A stretch of 64,000 nucleotides of DNA from Mytilus californianus (lineage: Eukaryota > Mollusca > Bivalvia > Mytilida > Mytilidae), in assembly GCF_021869535.1 (NCBI RefSeq), contig NW_026262648.1, forward strand, positions 3,123,794 through 3,187,793, written 5' to 3'. This document shows, in pieces, positions 1-12,105 of the stretch; the first letter of the stretch is position 1, and every line of letters starts with the position of its first letter. The notes below the pieces were generated by a model that did not search any database, was not told the origin of the DNA, and saw nothing but the letters and a program-made list of their open reading frames with translations. The position numbers and the translations under genes were made by a program.

Positions 1-135
1 AACCCCGCCACATTCTTTAGTCAGTAGTCTAAGTCAGTAGCCGGTAGTTCAGTGGTTATCGTTGGTTCATGTCTGTCATGTTTGTTTTTCGTAAATAGTT
101 TTGTTATAATTCACCCGTCCCGACTCCCCCTTAAC
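1..135 (-). repeat. Dispersed mussel repeat (family M), fragment
   Basis: The stretch beginning with aaccccgccacattc and continuing to gtttttcgtaaatag matches, in the same orientation, the copy at 53985-54295. Read on the minus strand it is the interior of the repeat seen most completely at 59930-60350, which holds gaatgtggcggggttaaac. Other copies sit at 1002, 14785, 56669, 60545 and 60990. Assignment to a mussel family is from memory. The left end is cut by the window edge. Confidence 0.7.
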
Positions 136-851
136 TGCATTTTAAAAGTAGTATGTTTTTCAATAAATTTTTAAATAAGCTCGGGATATAAATTCGGTTT
201 CCATACTTATATACTAAGTGTCATCTCTATGTCTGATCGAGCGTTATGGGAAGTGCCAGTTACTGTCTCCGTATTTCGTGGATTCATATTCACGAACATG
301 ACGTTCATCAAATCGCACGATGGGGGTCTTGGTACAAGTTGGAGTTGTTCATCTTTTCGGAGCACTAAATTCTTCCTATATGTCATCTTATTTTCTGGGC
401 CCTAGGTTTGTATTTGTCTCTTTATTTTCCTCATTTTTGACTGACTCGCCATTTTCCTTGAAATAATTAAATAAAAATTAGTTGGACATACACGGGATTT
501 GAAGTGTTACGACCAAAGAGGGCGGACAGGATAATCCAACCCTTGATACGAAATGGAGAAAACTGAAGATCTACTGAGTAGAAGAAAAATCAAGACATAA
601 AACAAAACCGGGGACTAAAAAAGCACAGAATGGCAGTGTACACACAAACGCCAAAATATAAAAACAATTAAAATACCCGGACCCGTAAAAAGAAAGGGGA
701 GGACTGAGCATGTGTATCAACTCCAAGGCACTGAGACAAATATCCCGCATGAGAAGAATAATCGGAATCTAAACGGATAACCACAAATATTATCGAGAAC
801 GGTGTTGGTCTTTCTGGAGAAAATTTATCTATACACTTATGACAGATGAAT
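136..851. other. No recognised feature
   Basis: AT-rich sequence without an open frame of note. I see no repeat recurring elsewhere in the window. Confidence 0.4.
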
Positions 852-1001
852 TGTCGGAATAATGGGCTGTCGGATTAATGGGTTGTCGGAATAATGGGAT
901 GTCAGAGTAGTGGGCTGTCGGAATAATGGGATGTTGGAGTAGTGGGCTGTCGGAATAATGGGATGTCGGAATAATGGTTGTCGGACTAACGGGATGTCAC
1001 C
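852..1001. repeat. 16-bp minisatellite, about nine copies
   Basis: Tandem unit tgtcggaataatggga with variants (tgtcggattaatgggt, tgtcagagtagtgggc, tgttggagtagtgggc). Phase is kept at 16 bp except for one 15-bp unit near 971. The array runs directly into the tail of family M at about 1002. The 16-bp period is not a codon multiple, and no reading frame uses it. Confidence 0.85.
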
Positions 1002-1095
1002 GTGTAACAGCACAACAAACTATAAGAATTAGTTGAAAAGGACTTGACTCATCAGATCGATACAAAGCAAAATAATCAAGTCACAAAAACACCAA
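1002..1095 (+). repeat. Family M tail fragment
   Basis: gtaacagcacaacaaac followed by ctataagaattagttgaaaa and gactcatcagat matches the tail of the family M copies at 60270-60350 and 61345-61420. Confidence 0.7.
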
Positions 1096-2529
1096 AGACA
1101 CAAAGAACTGATCTATGAGTATTTTCCAAGCCAATAACAACTAATAAAAAAAAAACATGAATCCAAGACAAAAAATTTTGTTTTTTTTTATTTCAGAATA
1201 GAATTCTGCTGTCAATATTCATCTTATTCTCTGTGATTTCTCGTCTAGTCGGGTCAAGAATGAGGCCGTACACAGTACTTCTTGTACTAAACACAAAAAC
1301 ACGTGTATCTTGGAATTTTTCAATTATTTTTTTCGATCACATATAATAATGTACATTTTCTCATACTAAATACCGACAGAGCCTTTTCTGATATTATCGG
1401 AACTTTTTTGCATAAAAGAAAATGCTTAAACGGGTTAAGTGATACTACACAATACACTTATACATAATGACAAAAACATAATCCTTTTTATTTCCCTTAT
1501 ATTTCAAAGTATGAACAATGTCAGTGTCAAGATTTACTTGTTTTGAAATAAGAGAAAATTTGCATTCCAGTAACTAACTAAATATACATGTAGTAGTGAT
1601 GTATTTTTTTTTTATGTATTAGAGAGGGTTAATATTCTATTTTATTTATTTTCAAACACCATCTGGTATGGAGTATAGTTATTTAATCATTTATTTTTAA
1701 TGTAATATATCTGAAAAATTACTGTATAATTTATACTATATATATATATGTATATGCTTGGAAACGGGCCCTTTAATTGGATTCATTAAGTATTCTTATT
1801 CTTATTCTATTCATTCGTAAAAATTATGGACCTATTTCTAATTCGAAATTGTGATCTTTCATATATTTAAATTCGACACTTTGAAAGTAATTTCCATATT
1901 ATTTCACTTATAGGTTATTAAAGAAATAAGTTTAAACTGTTGTCCATGTTAACATTTTGTTCCGTGGAGGATTAAAGACTGTATGGTGCCCTCTCGATAT
2001 CGTGTGGTTAGTTTTGTAGTTTGGTTACTGTATCATGGGCGTATAACACCCCTCAACCCCAACCCAAACCCCAATCTTCTTTTATCCATTATAGGCATAA
2101 TCTGGTTCAAATTAAAACAATAAATGTATAGTTTGCTAGAAAAAAATGTAAAACAAAAATTATTTTTTTACTAGCTAGTACGTTTAGCAACTCTAAGTAG
2201 ACGTCTTTAATCATTTGACTAGTGACGCATCTTACGATAATTATCCCCGGCAGAGACCATCTACATGGACATATGGAGAAAAAATTCTAGGTGAAACAGA
2301 AGCAATGCTTTCTGTTTTTGTAATTTATTATATCGAATGCCAGTTAAAAAAACAGTGGCTATATAAATTATATCGTAGGAACACACCAAAAGTAATAAAA
2401 GAACAGAGTTCAAATGTCCCTTGCGTTGCACATATCTTATCTATCCAAGGTACAAGGGCAATAACTACAAAACAAGCATTTTTTTTGTCCTTAAAACAAT
2501 GATTAATATCTTTAGAGAAATGAAGGCTT
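1096..2529. other. No recognised gene; AT-rich
   Basis: Contains a short (ta)n tract near 1735-1755 and long A/T runs. An open stretch at 2215-2502 opens on a non-ATG codon and shows no family motif, so it is not called. Confidence 0.4.
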
Positions 2530-3386
2530 CAGAGCAAATGCAATGTGATTTTAATTATAGTTTATATTTCCAAGAGGCATAACTCATTAACAATATTTGA
2601 TCAGAATTTCTTTTCGAAAGTGTCAAAGACATCGCTGATATAAACCTACGATGAAGTTAAAAAACTGGCAAAAATTGTACAAATGAGAGCGCTAACAATG
2701 CAATTTTCAATAAAATAAATGTTTCCAAGGAATATACATTTGTAACTCTTTTAAAAATAATTGATCGGCACTGATTTTCGAACTCGTCCAAGACATTGCT
2801 GATATAAACCTATGATTTAATATGTGATTTCCATTATAGTTTATATTTCCAAGAGGCATAACTCATTAACAATGTTTGATCAGAATTTCTTTTCGAAAGT
2901 GTCAAAGACATTGCCGATATAAACCTACGATGAAGTTAAAAAAACTGGCAAGAATTGTACAAATGAGAGCGCTAACAATGCAATTTTAAATAAAATAAAT
3001 GTTTCCAAGGAATATACATTTGTAACTCTTTTAAAAATAATTGATCGGCACCGATTTTCGAATTCGTCCAAGACATTGCTATTATAAACCTATGATATGA
3101 TTTTCATAAAATTCCGTCAAGAATTGTACACATGAGAGCGCTAACGATGCAATTTTCTATAAAATTGATGTTTCCAAGGGGCATAACTCTGTTAAAAATA
3201 ATTGATCGGCACTGATTTTCGAACTCGTCCAAGACATTGCTGATATTAACCTATGATATAAGTTTCATAAAAATCTGGCAAGAATTGTACACGTGAGACC
3301 GGACGGACGAACGCACAGACGGACGGATGGACGGACGCCTGATATTTCCATGTCTCCCGCAACGCGTTACGCGGGGGACAAAAATA
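2530..3386 (-). mobile_element. Hairpin-microsatellite-monomer element, family F
   Basis: Read on the minus strand from 3386: a T-run, then a hairpin (3351-3380, tgtcccccgc pairing with gcgggagaca around gtaacgcgtt), then a cgtccgtc-type micro-repeat (3300-3340), then about 140-bp monomers containing ttgatcggcactgattttcg on the plus strand. Two composite units of about 279 bp (starting near 2557 and 2836) are nearly identical, followed by a third partial unit. The 3' end is not clear, so the left boundary is approximate. The architecture matches families A-E and G. Confidence 0.65.
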
Positions 3387-4274
3387 TATAAATGTACGGT
3401 TTGCCGTTTACGCCCACCAAATTTGGTCAAAAAGGCTTTTTTTCCTCCTTAGTCAATTGGTTAATTGTGTAACTTCGTTTTATTCAAAAGCGCCTTCAAA
3501 CAAACTATCAATATTAGGTGAAACAAATATGTATGAATTTTGATTTAAACCATGACAAATTTGATCAAAACCATGACGAATTTCTAGACTCTTAACTGAA
3601 CCATGTCAATCGCTTAACCAAACCATACCAATTTCGATATTTTGGACATCCTGCGTTAATTTCTTAAAATCAACAATTTCAATTTCGATCGTATGACTTA
3701 CAATATAGATTCAAACATATAATTTGCTTTTTATTTGCTCATTTGAAAAGAACTAAGGGAATCGTTCCGGGAAGTAACCTAACTAATCCATGACCAACTT
3801 AACCAAACTATGACAAAATCACTGAACTAAACGCTCCTTGATATGACGACCTTACTACCCGTGTTAGAACTACCCTCCGAGACACATTAACTGTCGTTAT
3901 CAAACACAGCGGATAAACTAGTTTAACGACTTAGAATTGTAGAATTCCTTTACATAAATATTATAATAAACGATGTACAATGTTTTTGTTTATGAACACA
4001 AAAATAAAGAAAAAAATAATATGGCACCTGTGGTGTTTATCATCGCAGTTCACTTGTAAATTATTCGAGTTGACCGCAATACGTCATAACTCTGCACGCC
4101 ATGAAAATTTGAATGTCAGGAAAACAACACTCTTGTGAGTATTCATAGTACGTTTCCATAGTATGATTATATATCATGATGTCTGTTAGAACTTTTCATT
4201 ATCTACCATTATCACAGGACACTATAGGATTAAGCCAATTTTCCAAGAGGTTATTGATTTGTAAACTGGGTCCT
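3387..4274. other. No gene; degenerate aaccatgac-type repeats
   Basis: Between about 3545 and 3835 the words aaccatgacaaat, accatgacgaat, accatgtcaat, accaaaccatacc and aaccaaactatgac recur at irregular spacing, as in a strongly decayed tandem repeat. The rest of the stretch shows nothing recognisable. Confidence 0.4.
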
Positions 4275-5985
4275 TAAGGTTCATCATAACAAATAGACAA
4301 AAATGGCTGTATTTCCACATCAAAAACTACTCTGAGTACAGACTTACCTGTCCAGTTGGAAAAGTTTTAATGCCTGGCATCCACTAGATATATAAAAGTT
4401 AAATGCATTTTGTGTTTCAGAAAGATAAAATCTTTTTTGGATTTTGATGGGCATTTTTTTTCCTTTCTGCAGAAGGTGTAAAAATAAACTAAGTTGGGAT
4501 ACAACTTTGAGATGTTCCCTCTCAGGTAAAAACTCTATTGTATTGTATTGATTGTCCTTGATTGACATGGACAATAGACAATAGGTATCTACGTATATGT
4601 AAGAGAATGATAATCCCTTTCTTCATGATTAAGTACCAGCGTTAGCGAGTACTTATCATGAAGTAAGGGATTATCATTCTCTTACAAACTTAGAATATTG
4701 TAAAGTGCTCAAGGCTCAAATGATCTCTTGATTGGTTGTATTCAAGAATTAGTGTCTTTGTCAGTGCAATGTTTATAATTGATGCATGACTTCCCTTTTC
4801 GGCATTTCATTTATGAATTAGTTTTAGTGATGTAAGGACATTCTTATAACTTGGGAAATATTAAAAAAAAAAATGCGTTATAGACATTAGGTGACAACAG
4901 TCCAAAGAAAAGGTAGGAATTGTATATGTTTCCTGATTGTGAGCATGAATTTATATAATGTATTATTTTTGTGAGGAATTATCCTTTTTTTATTTACAGT
5001 TTAAATAAATAACTATATTGAAGTTACAACTAATTTTATTTTCACAGCCAATATTTTGGTCCGGCTTCTTAAATCAAATACTATTTCATTATAACAGGGG
5101 AATGTTCAAATGAAATGCCTTTAAAAGTTTTAAATATATTCAAAACTTGAATTAAATTCCTTTTTTTTTAATTTTAAAGGAATATTGGAAATAACTATTC
5201 TTCCCAACCGCTAGTCCAGTTATCAGAGTTTTTGGAAAGCTAAAGATTTAGATTGTTTTTGATTTTAAAACTTTTTTTTCTTTTTTTTTCTTTTTTTGCA
5301 TTGCTTTGATATTTTTTAGTTTTATAGTAATTTAAAGTTATTAATATTTTCATAATAATATTAAAGGTACCAGTTTTACTGCACCAGTAGACTTTAACTT
5401 ATTTTGATTTTTTTGTTTCACAATTTAACTTTAAGTCAGTTTCAATCACTTTGTGATAAATCCTTTCAATCTGATAAATTTGCTTCGGGGCAGTTGTAAA
5501 CCATTTATAGAAACTCTTTGTTTTGAACTGTAAATAGACCCAAATAATAGGATAATCCCTTACTAAGAACATGATTTACATTCGTTCCTCACAATTAAGA
5601 GACATCAAATCCTACAATTTCATTGGTCGAGAGCACTTTGCTATATTCTAAACAACTATAGGTGAGTTTAAAGGGTTTAACTGAGTGGACAGTATCAAAG
5701 TTATTCAGTTGTTTGTTTAATTTTACACCTTCTGCAGAAAGGAAAAAAAATGCCCATCAAAATCCAAAAAAGATTATATCTTTCTGAAACACAAAATGCA
5801 CTTAATTTTTATATATCTAGTGGATGCCAGGCATTAAAACTTTTCCAACTGGACAGGTAAGTCTGTACTCAGAGTAGTTTTTGATGTGGAAATACAGCCA
5901 TTTTTGTCCATTTGTTATGATGAACCTTACTACTCTGAATACAGACTAACCTGTCCAGTTGGAAAAGTTTTAAGACCTGGCACGT
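4275..5985. mobile_element. Inverted-repeat element with 210-bp arms, interrupted
   Basis: The left arm (4275-4484) and right arm (5721-5929) are reverse complements over about 210 bp, both holding cctgtccagttggaaaag and the match gggcattttttttcctttct. A third, shorter copy of the left arm (5930-5985) follows in direct orientation immediately after the right arm. The space between the arms holds a separate 1-kb element (4593-5651) that also occurs at 57 kb without these arms. The simplest reading is a foldback-type element later invaded by the 1-kb element. Open frames read in the arms are by-products. Confidence 0.7.
4593..5651 (+). mobile_element. 1-kb non-autonomous element, copy 1
   Basis: Near-identical to 57075-58082. 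The left end is an 87-bp hairpin (4599-4685) with stem gtaagagaatgataatccct and a short loop. Just inside it, tagaatattgtaaagtgctc (4691-4710) is an imperfect inverted match of gagcactttgctatattcta (5631-5650) at the right end. No long open frame. This copy has about 51 bp around 5345-5397 (ending near accagtagactttaac) that the other copy lacks. No clear target-site duplication was found. Confidence 0.75.
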
Positions 5986-6177
5986 AATTATTAGTTTCAT
6001 ACGATATACACGTCATCTTGATATTTTTATACAAAAAACGAGCGTCGTTAGAAAAGCGAGTTATCTCTCTTATTCCTGAAGAAAAATGGGCACACAACCG
6101 AGAATTGACTTCATGCGGTTTATCATGAGTCAAACAAATATGATGTCTCAAAACGTCAAAGAAATGATCAGAACTAT

Positions 6178-7425
6178 GGCAAGCCGTTCTCGTCAAAACT
6201 ATTTTTAAACCATTTTTTTTCGAAAAAATTACACACTGAAAATTAAAAAAATCACACTGAGATTTAAGAATCTAAAATAACACACTGAGAAATCGAAATT
6301 ACACACTGAGATTTAAAAAATTGAAAAACACGCACTGAGAATTTAAAATTAAACACTGAGATTGTAAAAAGACACACTGAGATGAAATAAATTGAAAAAC
6401 ACACACTGAGAATTGTTAATTACACAATGAAATTTCATAAATACACACTGAGATTAATATGCAAATTACTAATGAATATTCATGAGATAAATAATTCAAC
6501 AGATTAATGTCTTGGTCTCCCGAATTCTTGTCATTATAATGAAATGCGGTTCCTACAACCAACATTCGTAATAAATTTCTAGACTTTTTTTGCTAACTCG
6601 TATTCATAAGTTTGTTGCCTAAAATTCAGATTATTACTAACAGTATATCGGGATTTTTTGCTTAAAACTGTTTAAGCATGGCCCTTTTTCATAGTCTCTC
6701 AATTGTTACCCTGATTTCGCAAGGTAATCTTATATATTTTTGTTACGTGTATATGCTATAATAGGCACTTGGGGAAAAAAAATCACTGCATTGTTTGTAT
6801 TTTTGCAGATTGTTCCAATGTGTTCTTAAAATCTTAATAAAGTTTTTCACCATTTGGTTATATTTTGTAATGAGAGTAAGTGGGTATTTTTCTTGTTCTA
6901 TTGGTCTTTAATACCGTAGTTTTTCTATACGTTGTATTTTTCATGTTTTTTTTTTATAAAACATTTAGCGCCAAATTGAATAACTCGAATAATTCAGCGC
7001 CCTCTATCCACTACTTTTCTCGAGGAGTGATCGTAGTGATCGTAATATAACGACTGGATTATTCGGGTTACAAATTGAAGGACTAACGAGTTCTGTCCCC
7101 TAGTTGTTTTAAGCTTGTAATAGATTCAGATTAAGTATGCTAATTAGATATGTGCGCATAAAAAGTGCGCACAATTCTCAGTGTGTTTTTCAGTTTATTT
7201 CATCTCAGTGTGTCTTTATGAAATCTCATTGTGTAATTTTCAATTCTCAGTGTGTGTTTTTCATTTTTTGTAATCTCAGTGCGTTTTTATGAAATCTCAG
7301 TGTGTAATTTTTAATTCTCAGTGTGTGTTTTTAGGTTTTTTAATCTCAGCGTGTTTTTTTAAACTCGCAGTGTGTAAATTTTTCGAAAAATGGTTTAAAC
7401 ATAGTTTTGAAGAGAACGGCTTGCC
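6178..7425. mobile_element. Foldback element with cacactgag-array arms
   Basis: The outer ends ggcaagccgttctc (6178) and gagaacggcttgcc (ends 7425) are reverse complements, and the match continues through aaccattttt..cgaaaaa. Inside, the left arm (to about 6455) has ten spaced copies of cacactgaga (spacing about 20-35 bp, alternating attacacactgagattt and aacacacactgagaat types). The right arm (from about 7162) has nine copies of the complement ctcagtgtgt. The middle (6456-7161) is AT-rich and contains a small MITE. No transposase frame is visible. Confidence 0.8.
6981..7070. mobile_element. Small MITE with cgaataattcag ends, copy 1
   Basis: Imperfect terminal inverted repeats taactcgaataattcagcg and cgactggattattcgggtta, 90 bp overall. 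Same family as 8741-8845. It lies inside the foldback element at 6178-7425. Confidence 0.65.
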
Positions 7426-8145
7426 ATACAGAACGACTCCAATCAGAAATCTGAGTATCCTATTGTCAGTTAACATGACCCTGTTACCACCGCTACCGAT
7501 TCAGATACGCCAATAAGGGTACAAAATAAAACTTGTGTTTATATAACAGAAAATGAAAACGCTTCAAACAAAAATATAACCAAATAATAAACATGTGACC
7601 ATTCTGATTCTATTGGTACCAAGTTTGTTAAAATCATCCAACCTGAAATAACTTTACAATATTTTTTGAAAACCGTAGTTTTTAAATGAAATAAATACAG
7701 TAGCATGAAATTATAGGTGTTGAATAATTATATGAGATGATTACATTGTAAATATGTGTGATGATCTAGAAAGACGTCGGCATGTTCGTTTTTTATATCA
7801 ACACAAAGTTGCATGAGTATTAAGTATATAGATGCAATTGAAAGCACATGTTTCATATTTTTATCAAAAGTAAGATGATACCAAGGGGTTAATCGAACAT
7901 TAGTGCAACAATTAAAAGTCGAAGAACAAAAACGACAAAGAAACATCGGAATCAGTCCAAGAGTAGGTCATTTGGTATTTGGAGTGAAATGGGTTCAGAC
8001 TCTTACATTTTTATAGCTTTTTAAAGACAGAGTTTTTTTTTAATTTAAAAACAAATTTTATCCAATTTTTGTATACTCTGCAAGTATATTTCCAAATTAA
8101 ACATTATATTAAATGCAATTCATTTTCATTATATACAGGCACCAT
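7426..8145. other. No recognised feature
   Basis: AT-rich. Short open frames on both strands have no recognisable motif. Confidence 0.4.
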
Positions 8146-8372
8146 GATTCCTATAGCACTACATTAGGGTAACTTTTATAGCATTACATTATGAACATGT
8201 AGTCTCCTTGCATTACCCTAGTTACATTCTTGCATCATACTGAGTACATTCTTATTGCATTACACTAGGTACATTTATAGCATTATACTATACATAATGC
8301 TATAGCATGACACTAGGAATGATCTTGTAGTAAATGCACTGAGTACGTTGGTCTTAAAGTATTACATTAGGT
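8146..8372. repeat. Degenerate tandem repeat, unit about 33 bp
   Basis: The words ttatagcattacattatg, tgcattaccctagttac, tgcattacactaggtac and atagcatgacactagg recur seven or eight times at about 25-40 bp spacing. No coding signal. Confidence 0.6.
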
Positions 8373-8740
8373 GTATATTTTCGTCTTCAATATGCATACA
8401 ATATATGCCACGGGAAGTTAAACGAACATCTCCGATCTGTTCTATCTTTTTACCATTGATACGGAGCTTCTACTTTTGATCTTATTACAGCCACAAACAT
8501 TTCTAAATAATATACAGTTTTCTTATTTTTTGAAAGCCGTGCATGTGGATACTGAACAAATAATGGTTCAAGAAATATTTTCTTTTTTTCTTCAACTCCT
8601 TTCAGCCAGTAAACGTTATATCGTGCTTTGTCACGTGTCCAAAAGTTTCTTCAAAAATGCATGGGAGGCTACTTTCCCCAGAACTTTTATCTAAAGGAAA
8701 TGATCTTTTCCCTAAGGAAGTGATCTATTCCCTGGCTTTT

Positions 8741-8845
8741 TTAACCCGAATAATTCAGTCGTTATATTCCGCTGATCTACGATTACTACAGTAACTCGCA
8801 AGATGGAGAGATCGATTTCGGGAAGGGACTGAATTATTCGGGTAA
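8741..8845. mobile_element. Small MITE with cgaataattcag ends, copy 2
   Basis: Terminal inverted repeats ttaacccgaataattcagtc and gactgaattattcgggtaa are almost perfect. Internal gatctacgattac and cgagatggagagatcg-like sequence parallels the gatcgtagtgatcg of copy 1 at 6981-7070. Confidence 0.75.
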
Positions 8846-8898
8846 AGGCTTTTTCGTAACTCATTCCTACTTTTTATTTAGCTCAGAAAAACTCAAGA

Positions 8899-10895
8899 GT
8901 TGATAATAATTATGATAATAATAATGACTCTATTTAAAGAGGGTGACTCAATTTACATTCACTAATCTACCTTGAGTCCCTCACAAAAAACATACAGAAC
9001 AAGTTTTACAGATACTACAATTTTTGAACATATAATTAAACTTTCACGCTAAATGATTGTCTGTAGAACAAGGAAAACAAAATAATACATTATACTCAAA
9101 CATTAAAAAGACATGATAGAGATAGAGAGTTTTTGCATATCCTGTATAGTTAAAAAATCGACACATTTTCTTTTAAAAGTACCAAGATTTTCACATAGTT
9201 TTATTTCGTTTGGTAGTTTATTCCAAAGTATTGAGGAGGTATATGTGAATGATTTTATCATCGAATTTGTATTACGCCTCACTACAGCTAGAATTTTTTT
9301 GCAGAAGATCTTAAATTTCTGCTGAGTAGGTTTATAATTGGACAAAATAGTTCTTTAAGGTAATTGGGTGCTTTTTTATTGAGAATTTTATGAACAAGAA
9401 CCAATTTATGATAATAAATCCTAGATTTGAAATTTAATCATTTTAGCTCTTTAAATGTATTTACAGTAGGTGTTAGAATTGGTGCATTCAGTATTATTCT
9501 GGCAGCTCTTTTCTGCATCTTAACAATTCTTTGAATTCCATCTCAGATGATCTGCATTACAATTTCCCCATATTGAGCAACAAAATCAAATATGGGCAGA
9601 ATGTAAGCGTTATAAAATAACTTTCTACTACTATTATATCTAGATATTTCTTAATTCTGGATAACAGTGCAATACGAGAACTTATGCTTTTACATACATG
9701 ATCAATTTGAAATTTCCAGTCTAAATTTTTGTCAATATATACACCTAGAAGCTTTTCTGTTTCAACAGATGTTATTGGGCTATCTTGTATTGATATATTT
9801 AGTTTATGACCTATCAAAGCTCGTTTTTGATTCGTTCCAACCAGCATAGAAGTTTTTTTAAAGGATTTATTACCATTTTGTTGTTTAAACACCATTTATT
9901 TATGGTGTTGGCATCATGGTTTAGTTTTCTCTTTTCTTATTTATACCATGGGTATGAAGTGTTGTATCATCAGCATACATGTCAATGACTGAATTTGATG
10001 CCTCTAAAGTCATATCATTTATGAATAAAACGAACAGTAGGGGACCTAAAATGGATCCTTGAGGAACCTCATATTTAATAAAATCAGAATCTGAAGCTGT
10101 ATTACTTGAGCACACTTTTTGTGGTCTGTTAGAGAGGTATGACTTGAACCATTTCACTGAATGATCTGAGACTGTATAACTGTAATTTATGGCAGATAAT
10201 GAGATGATCAACAAGATCAAATACTTTTTTCAGATCCAGAAAGACTGTTCCTACAACATTGCCGTCATCAATATATTTAAGCCTGGTCCCAGTTATCTAT
10301 CAATTTGGTAAGGGCTGTTTGGCATGAGTGGTTTGATCTAAATCCGGATTGTGCCTCGTGTAATAGTTTGACAGATAAAGATAAAAATGCTTTGCAATAT
10401 GTTTTTCAAATTCTTTATATATAGTGGGAACTGGGAAGTATTGATATAGGCCTGTAGTTTTCTGGTATGTTTTTATCTCCACTGTTAAATATTGGATTCA
10501 CTTTGGATATTTTTATAATTTTCTTGGAATACACCTTCTAGTATACTTAAGTTAATTGAATATGTTATACTTGTGCTAAAGCTTCTGCTGATATCTTAAG
10601 GAAAAATGGGTCAACATCATCTAGGCCAGTTGCTTTGGACGTTTCTAGCTTGGAAAGTAATTTCTTAGTTTCATCGGTTTTGATAAATGGAATCTTAAAT
10701 TTAACATTCGGGGGGATTTTATCTTGCACGAAATTATTTAATTTATCTGCTTGAAAGGATGTATAAGTTGTAATATATTTATCTCCTATTTTTATAAAGT
10801 ATGTGTTAAAGTTATTTACTATATCTTGTATATTATCAAAGTTGTTTCGATAAACTCCTGGAATGTTATCTACCCTTTATAAAATCTCCAGGTGG
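8899..10895 (-). pseudogene. CR1/L2-type LINE, 5'-truncated, decayed (RT)
   Basis: Minus-strand relic of ORF2 of a non-LTR retrotransposon. From 10895 downward, fragments in shifting frames give the pre-RT region (10890-10600, with SKATGLDDVDPFFLKISAEA), the ENYRPISIL-like block with KIFEKHI (about 10480-10420), then VPQGSILGPLLF and the catalytic MYADDTTL (10220-9921). The thumb and C-terminal region follow (KLLGVYIDKNLDWK at 9895-9557, then SSILWNKLPNEIKLCEN at 9345-9103). The endonuclease and ORF1 are absent, so the copy is 5'-truncated. The 3' end carries a hairpin (8939-8982) and a tta/ata tail like the LINE at 22.2-26.1 kb. Several frameshifts and stops make it non-functional. Confidence 0.85.
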
Positions 10896-12015
10896 GAAAA
10901 TTAAGTTTAAAACAAAATGGCATCGAGTCAACTTAGCTTCCTGGTTGTTTTTAAGTATGGATATTTTCAAAGTGGATAAATTCATCCAAAACAAGGTAAG
11001 GCAAGCTTAGTAGTGTTCAGTATGTGGAAAAAAAAGAAAATTCAATACCCAGTACAAACAACGAAATTTTTATTATCAATGTAATCAAGCGCCTGTGGTA
11101 AAAATGAATTTGTGTGTAAACTAGATTGCGCGTGATATATCGAAGCTATAGCACCGGATATGGCGAGGATGAAAAGATTTCTTTGCACCAATCGATTCAT
11201 CGTTCATTTATGAATCGCATATCAATTTAAAAAATATCTGTAAAAATTTTGATAATGTAAAAATAAAAAAAGATTCGTCTTGGTCGTTTTATTCACACTA
11301 TTTCCTACGTATGGTGTTTATCGCTATAAGTTGTAGCAAATTACATGTAAATTTTTCAATTCACTGATGGTTTTACTCAATTTGTTTGTGATAGGACTTA
11401 GGTACAAAAAATGTGCCGTTCCGTTTCCGTTTAAAAACCTTTTGATTTTGTTCTGATTTGTATTTTTACATCTGCCAAATTATTTTCTTGTGCTGCTTTT
11501 TTGTTTCGCAAGATGTCCCTTAGATATATGATATCGAACAGTTATACGATCATTTAATCGGACACTTTTCTTTGTAAAAGTTATCTCCCTGAACACTGTT
11601 TTTCTTGTGTTCACTAATCCTTCACAAATGTCAGAGATTACCACAAAATTCTTTTCTTTCTCGAATTGCTTATTACATCCTCAAGATGTGGCGATAAATT
11701 TTAACCGAAACGTTCTGGAGACTCCATATGAGAGTTGTTTCCCTTTATGTATTTGAAATAAGTGATATGTATTTGTGTCTGGTATACAAATCCAATAGTA
11801 CATAATTGGGGATATTACAAAGTTAAAAAAGTCCATGATCTATCTCCAATGGAATAATAGGGAAAATTTCCAAAACTACATTGTTTGTAGTGAAAATTAA
11901 GGTTCTATCTCCAAAAAGGGAATGCTTTATTTATCCAAGTTGTTTGTCTATTAAAAAAAAAACGATCGAACAAAGAGTCACTCTTCATGTACGTAAATTC
12001 AATTCCTATATACAA
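10896..12015. other. No gene; one diverged repeat copy
   Basis: A stretch at about 11485-11640 (ttttttgtttcgcaag, atcgaacagttatacg, ttatctccctgaacactg) resembles 12771-12900 (atttttgtttcgcaaat, aaccgaacaattttatt, taatctccccttacactg), so both are old copies of one repeat. Nothing else is recognised. Confidence 0.35.
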
Positions 12016-12105
12016 TTGAGAATGGAAACGGGGACTGTGTCAAAGAGACGACAACAACTCGACCAAAGTGCAGAAAACAGCTCAAGGCCACCAATAACTG
12101 TTTAT
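12016..12105 (+). repeat. Dispersed mussel repeat fragment (gagaatggaaacgg type)
   Basis: gagaatggaaacggggac, tgtcaaagagacgacaac and caaggccaccaataactg match, from memory, a very common mussel repeat. No second copy exists in this window, so the call rests on recollection only. Confidence 0.45.

Noticed and set aside
852-1001. CRISPR-like array of regular short repeats
   Set aside because: Units are directly abutting with no unique spacers. This is a minisatellite in eukaryotic DNA.
2215-2502. 95-residue plus-strand frame
   Set aside because: Opens on TTG, has no family motif, and no splice sites or homologous copy support it.
4344-4574. Minus-strand frame in the inverted-repeat arm
   Set aside because: Belongs to the arm of the 4275-5929 element and has no recognisable domain.
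5930-6196. Minus-strand frame with HHICLTHDKPHEVNS
   Set aside because: Only one Cys, so no C2H2 finger. Part of the frame lies in the arm copy of an inverted-repeat element. No ATG context or neighbours.
6178-7425. CRISPR-like reading of spaced cacactgag words
   Set aside because: Spacing varies, spacers are AT-rich and similar to each other, and the words invert in the second arm.
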